From Pseudocoprococcus catus (GTDB taxonomy: Bacteria; Bacillota; Clostridia; Lachnospirales; Lachnospiraceae), in assembly GCF_902381825.1 (NCBI RefSeq), contig NZ_LR698973.1:2569479-2580098 (forward strand): a stretch of DNA of 10,620 nt. Reading direction: 5' to 3'. The translations under genes were made by a program, and so were the position numbers. Position 1 is the first letter of the stretch, and each line of letters begins with the position of its first letter. Below the pieces are notes generated by a model that worked only from the letters and a program-made list of their open reading frames with translations, was not told the origin of the DNA and ran no database searches. Of the stretch, positions 1 through 7,458 are shown in pieces.

Positions 1-2
1 GA

Positions 3-833
3 TTATTTTTCACTTCCATGCAGTTCGTAATAAAAGATATATTGCTGCATAATGCCCCGAATGCCTTTGTAACGACGATTCGGGAATCCCCGTTTATAAT
101 GTTGTTCCATTACCTGACGGATATGGGTATCCACCGGAAATGCATCCAAATGATGCAGGGCAAAAAGGCAGATACAGTCTGCCACTTTTTCTCCAACGCC
201 AAAGAGTTTTAAAAGTTCCGCCCTTGCTTTCTGGTAATTCAAACTACTGATCCATGCCAGGTCCACTTCACCGGAAGATACGGCTTTGGCGGCACGGACC
301 ACATATTTACTTCTATAACCCAGGTTGCAGGCCATCAAAGCATCTTCTTCAAGCCCGGCAAGCGCCTGGGCTGTCGGAAAAGCATAATAACAGACACCAT
401 TCGACGCTGTCTTTGCCGTTCCATAGGTCTCACAGATATTCTTAATACAGCGGCGAATTCTGACGATATTATTTTGCTGGGAAATAAGGAACGTAACAAT
501 CATCTCCCACAAATCCTGATTCAGGATTCTTACACCCCATGCCAACTGAGCAGCCGCTGTCAGATAGGTATCATTCGGGTTGATCTGCGCCATCACAGCA
601 CCATAATCTGTCTCAATATCAAAATAATGCCGCCAGAAATCCCGATATTCGACTTCAGTGCAGTCAAAGCGGACCCTATTTTCCTGCTGCTCCAATTCCA
701 GATATCTGTCCCCGGCAATGACCTGATATCGGCCATCCTGTATTTCCTCCATACGAAAGCATTGCCCGGATTCACAGATCTGGGCAATGCTGAAATTCTC
801 TAAAATTTTCTCTGTCATATTTTTATGCTTCAA
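3..833 (-). CDS. OGG1-type 8-oxoguanine DNA glycosylase/AP lyase
   Basis: Base-excision-repair enzyme that should remove 8-oxoguanine from DNA and nick the resulting abasic site. The helix-hairpin-helix region reads GVGEKVADC (about residues 212-220) and is followed by PVDTH (233-237). This gives the catalytic lysine K216 and aspartate D235, 19 residues apart as in human OGG1 K249/D268. GQCFR near residue 23, SQQNNI near 118 and LGYRSKYV near 171 match OGG1 blocks. The length (276 aa) fits the bacterial OGG1-like family. The longest reading begins with TTG at 831-833; an ATG five codons in (816-818) is equally plausible, and neither has a strong ribosome binding site. The gene starts 12-27 nt after the AAA+ ATPase gene and is probably its operon partner. 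The stop codon TAA is at 3-5, so the gene is complete. An AlkA-like 3-methyladenine glycosylase is less likely given the OGG1 signature blocks. Confidence 0.9.
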   Translation of the reverse strand: MKHKNMTEKILENFSIAQICESGQCFRMEEIQDGRYQVIAGDRYLELEQQENRVRFDCTEVEYRDFWRHYFDIETDYGAVMAQINPNDTYLTAAAQLAWGVRILNQDLWEMIVTFLISQQNNIVRIRRCIKNICETYGTAKTASNGVCYYAFPTAQALAGLEEDALMACNLGYRSKYVVRAAKAVSSGEVDLAWISSLNYQKARAELLKLFGVGEKVADCICLFALHHLDAFPVDTHIRQVMEQHYKRGFPNRRYKGIRGIMQQYIFYYELHGSEK

Positions 834-845
834 ATATCCACGGCA

Positions 846-2384
846 CTAATCAAGAAAAGCGGCAAATTCGCTGGCTTCCCCGATATCACGGAGGAGATTC
901 TCACGTTTCTCATCAAAGAGCAGCGATTTATTGTAGCGATCATATTTTGCAGAACCATTGTCCCTGATAAAACGTGCACAATACTTATTGGCATTCAGCT
1001 CTGTAATAAAGATGACCATTTCCTGGCTCTCTCCAAAAGCACTTTCCATAAAGGCAAAAGCATTCTCAAGGTAAGCAGCCGCTGTCTGAATGAGCTGTTT
1101 TCGCTCTTCTGTATCCTTGGCAAAAGATGCCTTAATAAAGGCAAAGGCTTCATCCGGATCCAGACGATTATCCTTGACCAGCTGCTGACGATACTGCTCC
1201 AGTGTCTTCAAAATCAGTTTCATACTGAGCAATTTGGATGCATCATAGAGCCCACGCTCCTTATTCAGCTTCAGCTCTTCCTCCACCTGCTCTGCCTTTT
1301 CCGACAAAATCGCTGCTGTTCTGGAACCATCCTTCGGTGCACGGCCAAGAACAAACTTCAGCTCCTTCAAAATCTCATAGAGATCCCGGACATACTGATC
1401 TTTGTCAAAAACTTCCGTAAATGCCGCAGTAAGCTTGCTGATCAACAGATTAATAACACTGAGTTTCTCATCAAAGGATGCTTTCTGAATACGATCAATG
1501 GAAGACGGCTTCACATTGCCCTGTACAACGGCATCCACATCATAGTCCGTCTGATACTTCTTATATAAATCCAGATAATTGGCAAAATCCTTGGCGATCC
1601 GACGATTCTGGATGTACTGCAGGATCACAGACTCATCCACAGGAATATCCAGCTGCTCATAAACCTGCATCAGCCTGGACAAATCCTCCCAACCACGGGC
1701 CGTAACAATCTCTTTGCCATCCACCGTTGTCTCAATCTGATAAAAATTCTCTTTCTTGATATCCAGATAAGACAAAATCGCACTGTGGATATGGTTCTCA
1801 TAAGCATAGGTCTTCCATACCGGATAATTTTCTTCCACATTGATCCGTTTGACACGGTCAAGGGTGACAATGTCGAATTCTCTGACAGACTGGTTGTATT
1901 CCGGCGGATTACCAGCTGTCGCAATCACCCATCCCTCAGGAATCTGGTGATTGCCGAAAGTTTTGCCCTGCAAAAACTGCAGCATAGTCGGTGCCAGTGT
2001 CTCGGATACACAGTTGATCTCATCGATAAACAAAATACCTTCTTTGAGCCCGGTTGCTTCCATCTTCTCATAAATAGACGCTACGATCTCACTCATTGTG
2101 TATTCTGTGATTGAATACTCTTTGCCGCCGAAATTCTTTTTCTCGATGAATGGCAGACCGATGGCGCTCTGTCTCGTATGATGGGTAATCGTATAAGAAA
2201 CCAGTGCCACACCACACTCCCTTGCCACCTGTGACATAATAGCTGTCTTGCCGATACCCGGCGGTCCGATCAGAAGAATCGGTCTCTGTCTGACCACAGG
2301 AATCGCATAATCTCCCAGTGCATCCTTTGTCAGGTAGGCCTGGACGGTATGCCTGATCTCATCCTTTGCCTGTTTAATGTTCAT
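846..2384 (-). CDS. MoxR-like AAA+ ATPase
   Basis: AAA+ ATPase of the MoxR/dynein-related type, 512 aa. Walker A is GPPGIGKT (residues 40-47), Walker B is ILFIDEIN (117-124) and sensor 1 is the Asn in ATAGNPP (N159). LDRVKRI (175-181) supplies candidate arginine-finger residues, and TARGWEDL (228-235) is sensor-2-like. The C-terminal half (about 300-512) is helical and charged and I cannot assign it a domain. MoxR ATPases usually work with VWA proteins as chaperone-like complexes that remodel or metallate partner proteins. That fits here: the start overlaps the end of the DUF2201/VWA gene by 11 nt, which implies translational coupling. A GGGAGG ribosome binding site sits 7-8 nt before the ATG at 2382-2384. 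The cytosolic location is inferred from the lack of a signal peptide or membrane segments. The substrate is unknown. Confidence 0.9.
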   Translation of the reverse strand: MNIKQAKDEIRHTVQAYLTKDALGDYAIPVVRQRPILLIGPPGIGKTAIMSQVARECGVALVSYTITHHTRQSAIGLPFIEKKNFGGKEYSITEYTMSEIVASIYEKMEATGLKEGILFIDEINCVSETLAPTMLQFLQGKTFGNHQIPEGWVIATAGNPPEYNQSVREFDIVTLDRVKRINVEENYPVWKTYAYENHIHSAILSYLDIKKENFYQIETTVDGKEIVTARGWEDLSRLMQVYEQLDIPVDESVILQYIQNRRIAKDFANYLDLYKKYQTDYDVDAVVQGNVKPSSIDRIQKASFDEKLSVINLLISKLTAAFTEVFDKDQYVRDLYEILKELKFVLGRAPKDGSRTAAILSEKAEQVEEELKLNKERGLYDASKLLSMKLILKTLEQYRQQLVKDNRLDPDEAFAFIKASFAKDTEERKQLIQTAAAYLENAFAFMESAFGESQEMVIFITELNANKYCARFIRDNGSAKYDRYNKSLLFDEKRENLLRDIGEASEFAAFLD

Positions 2385-3804
2385 TGTCTAATCCTCCCAT
2401 TTGTATATCCTCCGGTCCAAGAATCAGCTTGATGGCCCAAGGAGGCACATGTCTGTCATTATAACTTTCCTCAAGAAAAACAAAGGCCACATCGTAATCC
2501 GGACGTCTGGCCGGGTAAGTGCCGTAGCCATCCGTAAAATACAGAAGTCCCTTCAGATGTCTGAACACCTTCTTGCGGCACAGCTCATTGACATACTCAA
2601 AAGCCGGTCTGAAATCCGTACCGCCGAAACCGATAAGCTTAAAATTCTCCATATAACGCTTCATGTCTTCCTCAGAGGTGATCACATCATCCTGTTGAGC
2701 CTTGGCATCACATTGGATAATGTGTACATTCATCTTCCTGAAAAAATTGTCCTTATTTGTCAGAATGGCAAATGTCTCCTCCAGGAAACGACGCACATAC
2801 TCACCGGAACAGGACTCTGACGTATCAATAACAATGGCCAGTTCCTCTATCTTGCGGACTTCCTTGTATTCAAGGGCCTCGATCAGGGGCATATTGCCAT
2901 AATGATTCAGACCGTATGTATAATAAATATAATCATAACTGTCCAGATCCAGTCGTATTTCTTCTCGAAGCGTTGTAAATTTCTGAAGAAAACGTTTGTA
3001 ATCATAACGTTCTCTTGTAGCTATTTTAATATAGTCATAAAGGTCTCCAGCCATCTCAGCCGCGTCTTTAGAACAGGTCTCCATATTCGTGCGCATTTTC
3101 TCACTGATCTCCTGCCACTGTTTCTCCTGCTCCTTACGTTCCTGCTCTTTCTGTTCCTTCTGTCTGTCATTGTTCTGATTGTTCTGATCATTGTTCTCAT
3201 CATCCTGATTGTCCTCGTTGTTCTGATTCTGATCATTCCGTCCGTCGCCATCCTTCTGATCTTCCTGCTCCGAATCCCAGAAAACATGATCGTCCACCAC
3301 AAACTGCTTCTTAGCCGCTTCCATCTCAAGCCAGGTCAGAGGCCGTTTTGTCAGTGACTTATAAATGCCCTCTGCTGTCAGCACCTTCATCTCTGACTTC
3401 AGTCGGTCATACACGGCCTGTCGTTCATCCGGTACAACAAGCCGAATACATCGGTAATTCATCTGATCAATGATGGCTGTAACTGCAATATCGCAGCTGA
3501 GATTCCAGACATCTTCATCCTTGTCACGGTTATGAAACATATGTCTGAATACACAATGCAACAGCATATGCAGATAAGCCCGATTCACCAGCACACTGTC
3601 ATTCTGATAATTCTCTATCAGATATCTCGGATTAAAGCGAATCTTCTGACTATCCGTACCGATCGTCTTCATGGACAGATCCATTTCATAACCCAGACTA
3701 TTCAGTGCAATATCCAAAAAACGCATAGAGACATACAATTCTGTCTTGGAAGCATTCAAAATGTCGGTTCCGGCCTTGATCAGCTTCTCTTTCATCTCAT
3801 GCAT
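2374..3804 (-). CDS. DUF2201 protein: metallopeptidase-like N-terminus plus VWA domain
   Basis: Partner protein of the MoxR-like ATPase, 476 aa. The N-terminal region (about 10-165) resembles the putative metallopeptidase part of DUF2201. It has H79-M-L-L-H83-CVFR-H88 followed by WNLSCDIAV (100-108), where the family has an N/D-containing helix. The glutamate expected in an HExxH motif is Met here, so proteolysis is doubtful. Residues 178-230 are a low-complexity linker rich in D, N, Q, E and K. The C-terminal domain (about 320-470) is VWA-like with a complete metal-ion-dependent adhesion site: DTSES (327-331), T396 in GGTDFRP and D425 in FTDGYG. VWA domains bind partner proteins through a chelated Mg ion. 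An AGGAGG ribosome binding site lies 7 nt before the ATG. The gene starts 11 nt after the LRR gene and overlaps the AAA+ gene. There is no signal peptide, so a cytosolic role is inferred. Confidence 0.88.
   Translation of the reverse strand: MHEMKEKLIKAGTDILNASKTELYVSMRFLDIALNSLGYEMDLSMKTIGTDSQKIRFNPRYLIENYQNDSVLVNRAYLHMLLHCVFRHMFHNRDKDEDVWNLSCDIAVTAIIDQMNYRCIRLVVPDERQAVYDRLKSEMKVLTAEGIYKSLTKRPLTWLEMEAAKKQFVVDDHVFWDSEQEDQKDGDGRNDQNQNNEDNQDDENNDQNNQNNDRQKEQKEQERKEQEKQWQEISEKMRTNMETCSKDAAEMAGDLYDYIKIATRERYDYKRFLQKFTTLREEIRLDLDSYDYIYYTYGLNHYGNMPLIEALEYKEVRKIEELAIVIDTSESCSGEYVRRFLEETFAILTNKDNFFRKMNVHIIQCDAKAQQDDVITSEEDMKRYMENFKLIGFGGTDFRPAFEYVNELCRKKVFRHLKGLLYFTDGYGTYPARRPDYDVAFVFLEESYNDRHVPPWAIKLILGPEDIQMGGLDNEH
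3168..3240. repeat. Degenerate short repeat encoding the Asp/Asn/Gln-rich linker
   Basis: Imperfect tandem copies of a TTGTTCTGAT-like unit (plus-strand reading) lie inside the VWA gene and encode the D/N/Q-rich linker. Such a tract is prone to replication slippage in multiples of the unit, so linker length may vary between strains. It also creates long hydrophobic or Arg-rich shadow frames that should not be taken as genes. Confidence 0.6.
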
Positions 3805-3815
3805 GTCAAAACCTC

Positions 3816-4802
3816 CTATAAATCAAAGGACTCATCTGCCATACTGAAATTCCGGTGTTTATAATCCATCAGAAAAGCAGTAAATTCTGTCTTGTCAAGG
3901 GACAGCGCCAGATCAATGGCCTGGTCTGTCTCATCACTGTCAAGCACACCCAGATCGACCAAAAAAGTCAGCTTGTCCTTGTCATCCTCCTGAATAAACT
4001 TCTTCGCCGCTTCCAAAGCATGTTCTGCAATATAATCCTTGTACGTATGCTCGCCTTCCAACGTCAATGCATAAGGATACATCAGGCGCTCCATAGCCAC
4101 CGTGATGATCGTATCAAAGGAATCCCCCCTTAAAAGGACATAGAACATCCCATCGTATTTGTTATAATCCACATCCTGGATGCCGATACAGTAGCGGATA
4201 TACTTGCCGGAACCAATCTCCGTAGACTCAAACTGCTTACACATGGAAGCCACATTGGCGACCACTTCGTAATCATGCTCCGTAAAAATAACTCTGGCCT
4301 CCTCCACAGGCTTATCCGGGTATAAATGCCGTACAATCACGTGAATCTGCTGGTTCAAATCATCCAGGATACTACCGATACTAATATCCAGCCCTTCAAT
4401 CTTGTCCTGAACAATCTCTGAAAGCTTCTCGCAGTTCTTGAAAGCACCAAAACCAATAGAGCGGATATGGGCTGTCAGATGCACCTGTTCCAATGCCCAG
4501 CAATTATAAAAAGCATAATTGCCAATGGATTTCAGTGAATCCGGAAAATCCAGATTCAACAGTTCCCTGCATTCACTGAAACCGTGATGGTCGATCACCT
4601 CCAACGTATCCGGAAACTGAATATACTTCATAGACTTCTCCGAGAAAGCATAGGGCTCGATCTTCGTCACTTTGAAACCATCAATAGACGCCGGAATCAC
4701 AACACGCATCTCATCGCCTTCATACTTCACAATGGTTGCCGTGCCGTCCACAACGCCATAGCGTATCGATTCCTTCTCAGAAAAACGTGTGTCAAAAATC
4801 AT
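3816..4802 (-). CDS. Leucine-rich-repeat (LRR_5/BspA-like) protein
   Basis: The N-terminal part (about residues 15-135) contains three to four BspA-type LRR_5 repeats. Recognisable units are KVTKIEPYAFSE, LEVIDHHGFSECREL, LKSIGNYAFYNCWAL and IRSIGFGAFKNCEKL, each carrying the I-x-x-x-A/G-F signature. The middle (about 140-250) is unassigned. The C-terminal 80 residues are paired helices somewhat like ankyrin repeats (AKKFIQEDDKDKLTFLVDLG, then AIDLALSLDKTEFTAFLMDY). No signal peptide or membrane anchor is visible, so this is not a typical surface BspA protein. A cytosolic adaptor for the MoxR-VWA pair encoded immediately downstream (11 nt gap) is a reasonable inference. Start choice: an in-frame GTG lies at 4809-4811, but AGAGG is placed 8 nt before the ATG at 4800-4802 and overlaps the GTG region, so the ATG is preferred (328 aa). 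Confidence 0.8.
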   Translation of the reverse strand: MIFDTRFSEKESIRYGVVDGTATIVKYEGDEMRVVIPASIDGFKVTKIEPYAFSEKSMKYIQFPDTLEVIDHHGFSECRELLNLDFPDSLKSIGNYAFYNCWALEQVHLTAHIRSIGFGAFKNCEKLSEIVQDKIEGLDISIGSILDDLNQQIHVIVRHLYPDKPVEEARVIFTEHDYEVVANVASMCKQFESTEIGSGKYIRYCIGIQDVDYNKYDGMFYVLLRGDSFDTIITVAMERLMYPYALTLEGEHTYKDYIAEHALEAAKKFIQEDDKDKLTFLVDLGVLDSDETDQAIDLALSLDKTEFTAFLMDYKHRNFSMADESFDL

Positions 4803-4832
4803 ACTGTTCACCTCTGAATCTATTCGCCAAAG

Positions 4833-4858
4833 TCCTGTGCAAACAGGAGCTTTAGCTC
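4833..4858 (-). other. Two small back-to-back hairpins in the LRR gene leader
   Basis: A 5-bp stem (TCCTG/CAGGA, 4833-4837 with 4844-4848) abuts and slightly overlaps a 4-bp stem (GAGC/GCTC, 4847-4850 with 4855-4858), about 30-55 nt before the LRR start codon. They lie between the rpoD terminator and the LRR ribosome binding site. They could be leader structure or chance. I see no strong promoter in this gap; the best candidate is a weak TTGCGA-17-GCTAAA (4879 to 4851). Confidence 0.25.
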
Positions 4859-4877
4859 ATTACTCGCGTAGACTCGC

Positions 4878-4933
4878 AAAAAAAATGCTGCATTGTCGGC
4901 TCCATATCTGGAAACGCCTACATATGCAGCATT
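4878..4933 (-). terminator. Rho-independent terminator downstream of rpoD
   Basis: On the minus strand a perfect 10-bp stem, AATGCTGCAT (4933-4924) with ATGCAGCATT (4893-4884), is followed at once by a T run (4883-4878; 8 T when the last two stem bases are counted). The 30-nt loop contains an inner hairpin TCCA-GATA-TGGA (around 4902-4913) that can lengthen the structure. It lies about 70 nt after the rpoD stop codon and before the LRR gene, so it separates the two transcription units, at least in part. Confidence 0.85.
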
Positions 4934-4956
4934 CTATATAGATCTCATCATTATAA

Positions 4957-4972
4957 ACTGCCTTCCGGCAGT
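4957..4972 (-). terminator. Stem-loop with GNRA-like tetraloop just after rpoD
   Basis: On the minus strand ACTGCC-GGAA-GGCAGT forms a 6-bp stem closed by a GGAA tetraloop, followed by TTATAATG. It is about 30 nt past the rpoD stop. The trailing T run is poor, so it is more likely an RNA 3'-end stabilising or pause hairpin, or a weak terminator, ahead of the strong terminator further on. Confidence 0.45.
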
Positions 4973-5002
4973 CCTCTCATCCGCAGCAGAGAAGCAATCC
5001 TG

Positions 5003-6103
5003 TTACTCCTGAAGGAAATCCTTCAGCTTGCGGCTTCTGGACGGATGTCTCAGCTTGCGCAGCGCTTTCGCCTCAATCTGACGAATACGTTCACGCGTAA
5101 CCTTAAATTCCTTGCCAACCTCTTCCAGTGTTCTGGCCTGTCCATCGATCAGGCCAAAACGAAGCTCAATAACCTTGCGTTCACGGTCTGTCAACGTATC
5201 CAGTGCGTTCACCAGTTCCTTCTTCAGCATCTGATAGTCAGCCGAATCAGATGGTGAAAGCATATTCTCATCTTCGATAAAATCTCCGAGACTGGAATCT
5301 TCTTCCTCACCAATCGGGCTGTCCATAGAAACAGGATCACGTGAAATCTCAAGAGCCTCTTCTACCTTCTGTTTGGTTGTTCCAAGACGCTCTGCAATCT
5401 CTTCGCTGGTAGGTTCTCTTCCCAGCTCCTGTAAAAGATTCCTGGACATACGCAATGTCTTGTTGATTGTCTCTACCATGTGCACAGGCACACGAATTGT
5501 CTTACCTTTATCAGCAATACCTCGGGTAATAGACTGGCGGATCCACCAGGTTGCATATGTACTGAACTTGAATCCCTTGGCATAATCAAACTTCTCGACA
5601 GCTTTGATCAGACCCATGTTGCCTTCCTGGATCAAATCAAGGAACGGAATGCCGCGGCCCACATACTTCTTCGCAATACTGACTACCAGACGAAGATTGG
5701 CTTCAATAATTCTATCCTTGGCCTTCTGGTCACCCGCTTCTGCTCTCTTGGAAAGCTCAACTTCCTCCTCAGGGGATAAAAGCTTCACACTTCCTATTTC
5801 CTTCAGATACATTCTGACAGGATCTTCCAGGCTGACACCTTCCAGTGCATCAACATCATCCAGCAGTTCAACTTCTTCTTCCTGGTGATCGAGAAACTCA
5901 TCATCGTCATCCTGTGCTTCCGGAATATTGATAATATCAATATTCTTCGCTTCCAGGAATTCGTAAACTTCTTCCATCTTCTCCTCGTCAAACTCGAAGC
6001 CCTTGAACGCATCATTGATGTCGCCATAATCAAGCTCATTTTTTTTCTTCTTTGCCTTCTCCAGCAAACTATTCAAGATCTGCAAAAATACAGCTTCATC
6101 CAT
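5003..6103 (-). CDS. rpoD: Primary RNA polymerase sigma factor (RpoD/SigA)
   Basis: Housekeeping sigma-70 factor that directs RNA polymerase to -10/-35 promoters. Positions are counted from the ATG at 6101-6103 (366 aa). Region 1.1 covers about residues 1-60 and is followed by an acidic stretch of D and E (about 64-86). Region 1.2 begins at [11 protein letters not shown] (94). Region 2 has [12 protein letters not shown] (136), the core-binding [10 protein letters not shown] and the -10-melting [15 protein letters not shown] (180-194). Region 3.2 finger is [17 protein letters not shown], and region 4 has [15 protein letters not shown] and the -35-reading [20 protein letters not shown]. All regions are complete. 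A longer in-frame ATG exists at 6119-6121, but the GAGGT that would serve as ribosome binding site falls inside its first codons, 8 nt before the ATG at 6103, so the shorter start is preferred. dnaG, its usual upstream neighbour, is absent. Confidence 0.97.
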   Translation of the reverse strand: MDEAVFLQILNSLLEKAKKKKNELDYGDINDAFKGFEFDEEKMEEVYEFLEAKNIDIINIPEAQDDDDEFLDHQEEEVELLDDVDALEGVSLEDPVRMYLKEIGSVKLLSPEEEVELSKRAEAGDQKAKDRIIEANLRLVVSIAKKYVGRGIPFLDLIQEGNMGLIKAVEKFDYAKGFKFSTYATWWIRQSITRGIADKGKTIRVPVHMVETINKTLRMSRNLLQELGREPTSEEIAERLGTTKQKVEEALEISRDPVSMDSPIGEEEDSSLGDFIEDENMLSPSDSADYQMLKKELVNALDTLTDRERKVIELRFGLIDGQARTLEEVGKEFKVTRERIRQIEAKALRKLRHPSRSRKLKDFLQE

Positions 6104-6207
6104 TGAATGTACCTCTTTCATATTCTATCATCGTCAATAAAAACACTTTTTTAATAAAGCATAACGCTAATACGGTCATTATCCTATATTAAACAAGTGT
6201 ACCTACT

Positions 6208-6235
6208 ATTATAATGATATTTTTGAAAAAATCAA
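6208..6235 (-). promoter_or_regulatory. Sigma-A promoter of rpoD
   Basis: On the minus strand, TTGATT (6235-6230), a 16-nt spacer and a perfect TATAAT (6213-6208). The predicted start of transcription is near 6200, leaving a leader of roughly 95 nt before the preferred rpoD ATG. The spacer and surroundings are A/T rich. This indicates rpoD is transcribed independently of the alaX gene upstream. Confidence 0.75.
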
Positions 6236-6242
6236 TGGCATT

Positions 6243-6269
6243 CTGCAAAATTTTATGGTTTTTTTACAG
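6243..6269 (-). terminator. Weak A/T-rich hairpin overlapping the alaX stop codon
   Basis: On the minus strand CTGTAAAA (6269-6262, containing the alaX stop TAA) can pair with TTTTGCAG (6250-6243), 8 bp including one G-U wobble, with an 11-nt loop. The following sequence has a T run only after a gap, inside the rpoD promoter region. It is at best a weak terminator. Confidence 0.3.
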
Positions 6270-7421
6270 ATTAGCAAAATATTCCTCAATTTGCTCTCTT
6301 GCAGCCTTCAAACTGCCCTGGAACATCTCCTTCGAACCGCCGCCACGGCCATCAAGAGCCTCATTCATCGCCTTACCTGCTGCAATAACATCCACATCTC
6401 TGCCGCCCATCACATAACGATAACCGTTTTCATCATCCCCGTCAAAGCATCCACAAAGGCCGCTGCACTTCTCAACCAGAAGATTAAAAGCATACCGCAT
6501 GTTGCTCTTGTCCATATGCTTATCAAAAAAGCATATATTCTGTTCATTCTCCGGCAGCGCTGTGATCTTCTCCTGCAGGATATCCATCTTCATCCCAGTC
6601 ATCTCCTGCTTCAGCGCCAGATTCTCATTCTTCAGCTTCTCTACCGCAGCAGCCACTTCATAAGGCTTCGCAGACAACTGCGCGGAAATATCATAAACAT
6701 TACGTTCCTTCTCAAGGGCATCTGCCAGTGCTCTGAAACCGCAGAGCATCTGAATGCGCACGCCGCCTTTATACTTCTCCATCCCCGTCAGTCGAATCAT
6801 GCCGATCTCGCCGGTAAAATGAACATGGGGTGCACAGCAGGCACAGATATCATAGCCCGGGATCTCCACAATACGAATCGGTCCGTCTATCTCCTTCTTG
6901 CTGCGGTAAGGAATCTCCATCAGTTCCTCCCTTGAAGGCCATGTAATCTTCACCGGAAGATTCTTCGCAACTGCCTCATTCGCTTTATACTCGATCATAC
7001 GGAGCTGTTCCCTGGTGATCACACCATCAAAATCCATGGTCACGGCTTCGCTTCCCAAATGAAAACCTACATTATTCAGCTTAAAGTATTCATGAATAAG
7101 TCCGGATACAATATGCTCCCCCGTATGCTGCTGCATATCTGAGAAACGCTTCTCCCAATCGACACAACCTGTAACCGTATCGCCTTCCCACAGCGGTTCC
7201 TTCACCCAATGGTAGATCACTCTGTCCTTCTCCAGTACCTTCTCCACCGGAATATCATTGAGTGTGCCTCTGTCGCAGCTCTGACCGCCCTCTTCCGGGA
7301 AAAACATTGTCTGGTTCAATGTGATCTTATATAAATCACCATCCTGCTCACAAGATAATACGCACCCCTCAAACAATGTCTGGTGGCTATCTTCATCAAA
7401 AAGTCTGATTGTCTCTATCAT
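6264..7421 (-). CDS. AlaX-like alanyl-tRNA editing protein with DHHA1 domain
   Basis: Free-standing relative of the AlaRS editing domain that should hydrolyse Ser- or Gly-tRNA(Ala) mischarged by AlaRS. Counting from the ATG at 7419-7421 (385 aa), the N-terminal part has the FFPEEGGQ motif (40-47). The zinc-binding editing site is HTGEH (99-103) plus C195 and H199 in CCAPHVHFTGEIG, equivalent to the CGGTHV motif of AlaRS. A heptad-like helix spans about 255-285, and a C-terminal DHHA1 domain ends in the glycine-rich GRGGGSKEMFQGS (359-371). An in-frame upstream extension to 7535 would overlap the NACHT gene by 77 nt and lacks the family's N-terminus. The chosen ATG begins MIETIRLFDED, typical of the family, and is preceded by AAAGGA and GAAGAGA. 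It follows the NACHT gene by 37 nt, so co-transcription is likely. Confidence 0.92.
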   Translation of the reverse strand: MIETIRLFDEDSHQTLFEGCVLSCEQDGDLYKITLNQTMFFPEEGGQSCDRGTLNDIPVEKVLEKDRVIYHWVKEPLWEGDTVTGCVDWEKRFSDMQQHTGEHIVSGLIHEYFKLNNVGFHLGSEAVTMDFDGVITREQLRMIEYKANEAVAKNLPVKITWPSREELMEIPYRSKKEIDGPIRIVEIPGYDICACCAPHVHFTGEIGMIRLTGMEKYKGGVRIQMLCGFRALADALEKERNVYDISAQLSAKPYEVAAAVEKLKNENLALKQEMTGMKMDILQEKITALPENEQNICFFDKHMDKSNMRYAFNLLVEKCSGLCGCFDGDDENGYRYVMGGRDVDVIAAGKAMNEALDGRGGGSKEMFQGSLKAAREQIEEYFANL

Positions 7422-7458
7422 TCTCTTCAAGTCCTTTCCTGAAATGTCCTGTTGAAAT

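Noticed and set aside
825..1568. Long plus-strand frame of 247 codons
   Set aside because: Fully antisense to the C-terminal part of the AAA+ ATPase, with Cys/Leu/Ile-rich composition and no family features.
3021..3329. Minus-strand frame with an Arg/Thr/Met repeat resembling a basic nucleic-acid-binding protein
   Set aside because: Out-of-frame reading of the same low-complexity repeat within the VWA gene.
2902..3357. Plus-strand frame with a very hydrophobic Leu/Ile/Val run that looks like a membrane protein
   Set aside because: It is the antisense shadow of the D/N/Q-rich linker of the VWA gene; no ribosome binding site, and the minus-strand frame has complete VWA motifs.
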